A stretch of DNA of 64,000 nt from Cellulomonas uda (lineage in GTDB: Bacteria > Actinomycetota > Actinomycetes > Actinomycetales > Cellulomonadaceae). The stretch spans positions 1 through 64,000 of the forward strand of contig NZ_BJLP01000018.1 in assembly GCF_006538705.1 (NCBI RefSeq), given 5' to 3'. The translations under genes were made by a program, and so were the position numbers. The notes below the pieces were generated by a model. That model was not told where the DNA came from. It worked only from the letters and a program-made list of their open reading frames with translations, and searched no databases. This document shows, one piece after another, positions 62,162 to 64,000 of the stretch (position 1 is its first letter; each line of letters starts with the position of its first letter).

Positions 62162-62387
62162 TCACTCGCCCGCGCGCTGCTGCGGGACGCCCTGCAGGAG
62201 CTGACGGACCTCGGCCTCGTGGAAGCGACGGTGCCCACCGAGGGTGCGGACCGCCGACAGCTTGCCGGCCTGCGCCCACCGGGTGACGGTCTTGGGGTCG
62301 ACCCGGAAGAGGACCGCGACCTCGCCGGGGGTCAGCAGAGCGCCCTGCTGCAGGGGGGCGTCGGTGTGGGGGGGTGGTGATGGCCAT
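62162..62387 (-). CDS. bldC: BldC-like MerR-type DNA-binding protein, apparently frameshifted
   Basis: The reading frame encodes a BldC homologue of about 74 residues: LLTPGEVAVLFRVDPKTVTR, WAQAGKLSAVRTLGGHRRFH, EAEVRQLLQGVPQQRAGE. BldC controls development in Streptomyces. The best start is the ATG at 62387 with AAGGAG upstream (MAITTP), but it is out of frame with the body by one base at a G7 run (62368-62374). With six Gs the protein would read MAITTPHTDAPLQQGALLTP. It may be a sequencing error, or the real start may be farther upstream in the same open frame (several in-frame ATGs before it, such as MSSFGDSSELSAT). The length 226 bases equals 3n+1. Confidence 0.75.
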
Positions 62388-62768
62388 GGTGGCTCTCCTT
62401 CGTCGTTCGGTAGCTCGGCTGACCCGGTGGGCCCCGTGGCTTTGCGTCCCCTCCTCGCGGAGGGTTTGCCATTTGTCGCTGACAACTCAGAACTATCCCC
62501 GAAACTGGACATGCGTGCAAGAAGCCGAGCCGTGGGAGACCACGGGCATTCGGGTGAAATTCGGACGCCGTGGACCAGGAGGAACAGGACCAAGTCGGAC
62601 GTCCGGTTTTCGATCCGGACATTCGTCCAGTTCAGGGCCGTTCTTGCTGACTTGGCACACGCCCCGACGCGTGCGACGGCGTTTCGGAAGTGACCTCGGT
62701 CACTTCCGGGGTCTCGGCGTGTCCCGGGCGACGAACCGACCACCGGGTGGGGTGCCGGAGCTGCTGGG
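62388..62768. other. Intergenic region between bldC and the CAU tRNA
   Basis: 381 bases, visibly less GC-rich than the coding DNA. It holds the bldC promoter (minus strand, not pinpointed), a 6-bp inverted repeat GTCCGG...CCGGAC at 62601-62620, and the long palindrome at 62685-62708. No gene recognised. Confidence 0.5.
62685..62708. promoter_or_regulatory. Perfect 24-bp palindrome (operator-like)
   Basis: CGGAAGTGACC, two bases, GGTCACTTCCG: perfect 11-bp arms. The 2-base loop is unsuitable for a usual terminator; a dimeric regulator's binding site upstream of bldC is more likely. Confidence 0.55.
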
Positions 62769-62842
62769 TGGGGCAGGTGGGGCTTGAACCCACGACCCAC
62801 GGATTATGAGTCCGCTGCTCTGACCGGCTGAGCTACTGCCCC
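62769..62842 (-). tRNA. tRNA with CAU anticodon (Met elongator or Ile2)
   Basis: A 74-nt cloverleaf: GGGGCAG pairs with CTGCCCC; anticodon stem GCGGA/TCCGT with loop CTCATAA; T arm GTGGG TTCAAGC CCCAC. CAU can mean elongator Met or lysidine-modified Ile2; sequence alone does not settle it. The discriminator is A; the CCA is not encoded. Confidence 0.9.
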
Positions 62843-62855
62843 GAGATCGAACGCC

Positions 62856-62861
62856 AGGCTA
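62856..62861 (-). promoter_or_regulatory. -10 box (TAGCCT) of the CAU tRNA
   Basis: Minus-strand TAGCCT, 13 nt before the tRNA 5' end. Confidence 0.4.
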
Positions 62862-62863
62862 CC

Positions 62864-62894
62864 GGGACCAGGACCAGGACCAGGACGGGACCGG
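62864..62894 (+). repeat. GACCAG-like hexamer tandem repeat
   Basis: About five irregular copies of GGACCA / GGACGG between the CAU tRNA and the next gene, in the divergent promoter interval. Confidence 0.6.
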
Positions 62895-62906
62895 ACCAGG
62901 GCCGAG

Positions 62907-62912
62907 TACCGT
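62907..62912 (+). promoter_or_regulatory. -10 box (TACCGT) of the gene at 62919
   Basis: TACCGT ends 6 nt before the GTG start, consistent with a leaderless transcript. Confidence 0.5.
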
Positions 62913-62918
62913 GAGCCC

Positions 62919-63431
62919 GTGGCCGGCTTCCTCTCCACCCGCGCGCTCACGGACGACGACCGTCGCCTGCTCGACCTGCGTCGCGGCGACCGTGTGCTCG
63001 TCGCCGCGACCCTGACGGACGGCCGCCGGGTGGCCGCCTCGCGACTCGCGCTGCACGTGCTGCGCGACGGCGAGGCGGCGCGCACGCCGTGGGCGGACGT
63101 GGACCGCGGTTCGCTCGACCCCGAGACGCGCACGCTCGCCGTGCGGTGGGTGTGGGGGGCGAGCGACACGTTCGTCTTCGGCACGGACCGCCAGTCGGTG
63201 CGGTTCGCGCAGACGTTCCGGGAGCGCGTGCAGTCGTCCGTGGTGCACGCCACCTCGGTCACGCTCCCGGGTGGCGGTCAGGCGCGGGTCGCCCTGCGGC
63301 GCGACGAGGACGGCGAGCTGTTCACGCAGGTCGTCGCCGACGAGGGCGTCGACCTCGCCCGGCCCGAGGTCGCGGCGCTGGTCGACGCGGCAGAGTCCGA
63401 GCTCCGCGCGAGCGCCGGGCTGCCGGCCTGA
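62919..63431 (+). CDS. Hypothetical protein, 170 residues
   Basis: A soluble protein that I cannot assign to a family. It has strands with RRGDRVLVAATLTDGRRVAA, TPWADVDRGSLDPETRTLAV and TFVFGTDRQSVRFAQTFRER, and ends in a helix (VAALVDAAESELRASAGLPA). Alternating strands and one C-terminal helix suggest an alpha/beta fold such as a PH-like domain. GTG at 62919 sits at the usual leaderless distance from a TACCGT box. Confidence 0.7.
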   Translation: MAGFLSTRALTDDDRRLLDLRRGDRVLVAATLTDGRRVAASRLALHVLRDGEAARTPWADVDRGSLDPETRTLAVRWVWGASDTFVFGTDRQSVRFAQTFRERVQSSVVHATSVTLPGGGQARVALRRDEDGELFTQVVADEGVDLARPEVAALVDAAESELRASAGLPA

Positions 63432-63459
63432 CTGGTCGGGACCACCCCCGAACGGCTGC

Positions 63460-63465
63460 TAGAGT
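63460..63465 (+). promoter_or_regulatory. -10 box (TAGAGT) of tRNA-Asn
   Basis: TAGAGT lies 12 nt before the tRNA 5' end; no clear -35. Confidence 0.5.
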
Positions 63466-63477
63466 TCTGCAGCGCGA

Positions 63478-63550
63478 TCCCCCGTAGCTCAATTGGCAGA
63501 GCATTCGACTGTTAATCGAAGGGTTACTGGTTCGAGTCCAGTCGGGGGAG
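63478..63550 (+). tRNA. tRNA-Asn (GUU anticodon)
   Basis: A 73-nt cloverleaf: TCCCCCG pairs with CGGGGGA; anticodon stem TTCGA/TCGAA with loop CTGTTAA, giving GUU; T arm ACTGG TTCGAGT CCAGT. Discriminator G; CCA is not encoded. Confidence 0.96.
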
Positions 63551-63558
63551 CTCCACGG

Positions 63559-63586
63559 GGCCCTGACCTGCATCGCAGGCAGGGCC
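63559..63586 (+). terminator. Terminator hairpin after tRNA-Asn
   Basis: 12-bp stem with one bulged A (63559-63571 with 63575-63586), loop ATC, followed by TTCGTCGT. Confidence 0.6.
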
Positions 63587-63714
63587 TTCGTCGTGCTCGG
63601 ACGGCCGCCGTGGCGCGGTCGGTGCGACGGCGGGCCGGACGTAGGCTGGTGGCCGGTTCGTCGAGGCACCTGTCCCGACCCTCACCGAGCCGCCCACCGA
63701 GACGGAGCCTCCCC

Positions 63715-64000
63715 ATGACCGGCGTGCCGCACCCCGTGCGCACGTCGTCGCACCGCGCGATGGTCGTGTTCACGGCCGCGGTCGCCGCGTACTTCGTGGC
63801 CGTCCTGCACCGCACGTCGTTGGGCGTCGCGGGCGTCGAGGCGATCGAGCGGTTCGGCCTCGGCGCGACCGCGCTGTCGATGTTCTCGGTCGTGCAGCTC
63901 GCCGTGTACGCGGGCATGCAGCTGCCGGCGGGACGCGTGCTCGACCGGTTCGGCGCGCGCGTCGTCATCGGCGGCGGCTCGGCGGTGATGGCCGCGGGCC
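63715..64000 (+). CDS. MFS transporter, N-terminal part (runs off the window)
   Basis: The first 95 residues are seen. TM1 is MVVFTAAVAAYFVAVLHRTS, then the LGVAGVEAIERFGLGATALS loop, TM2 (MFSVVQLAVYAGMQLPAGRV), and the MFS loop motif AGRVLDRFGARVVIGGG, with DRFG and R matching 'G.laDr.G.r'. The substrate is unknown. ATG at 63715 with GGAG upstream. A TAGGCT box near 63642 may be its -10. Confidence 0.85.
   Translation, partial: MTGVPHPVRTSSHRAMVVFTAAVAAYFVAVLHRTSLGVAGVEAIERFGLGATALSMFSVVQLAVYAGMQLPAGRVLDRFGARVVIGGGSAVMAAG

Noticed and set aside
62864-62894. GACCAG hexamer run as a CRISPR or regulatory array
   Set aside because: Units are 6 bp with no spacers; it is a simple tandem repeat between two promoters.

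Overview
The window is very GC-rich DNA from a high-GC Gram-positive actinobacterium, most likely Cellulomonas or a close relative (Cellulomonadaceae). The reasons are the codon use, the fasR-fabD-fabH-acpP-fabF block, aceE next to DUF3052 and an AhpE-like peroxiredoxin, BldC, DUF3145, polyphosphate glucokinase, the glnA2-glnE pair, and many leaderless genes preceded by TANNNT boxes. The genus is inferred from gene content and not proven.

Layout. Positions 1-590 hold two terminator-like hairpins and two truncated 5' gene remnants facing each other, followed by an AI-2E family transporter. Positions 1924-26428 are one long, tightly coupled + strand cluster for a phage-tail-like contractile injection particle: sheath, tube, a probable chaperone-like protein, hub adaptor, gpD-like hub, gpV-like spike, PAAR tip, gp25, gpJ and gpI baseplate proteins, three fibre-like proteins, two unrecognised beta-rich proteins, a 1077-residue helical protein (tape-measure candidate), and a 1987-residue Rhs-like giant carrying a HELTH zinc-protease-type motif. 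There is no capsid, terminase, integrase, lysis gene or AAA+ ATPase. A SARP-type regulator converges on its 3' end. This cluster is the accessory, least described part of the window.

Positions 27365-47670 are core metabolism: glnE and glnA2; nadE; panB; map, ppgK and an MBL-fold hydrolase; a DUF817 membrane protein; copC with a His-rich membrane partner; RNase P RNA; yaaA and an SLC13/ArsB-like permease; a run from RNase H/phosphatase through a zinc-ribbon coiled coil, Nif3-like and MOSC proteins; tRNA-Val; and peroxiredoxin with DUF3052.

Positions 48023-58093 link acetyl-CoA production to fatty acid synthesis: aceE, a TPR protein, the regulator fasR with two matching operator-like sites, fabD-fabH-acpP-fabF, DUF3145 and peptide deformylase. 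Positions 58195-62126 form a TetR-controlled YhgE/Pip membrane protein unit with a degenerate ABC ATPase. The window ends with bldC (apparently frameshifted), a CAU tRNA, an unknown protein, tRNA-Asn and the start of an MFS transporter.
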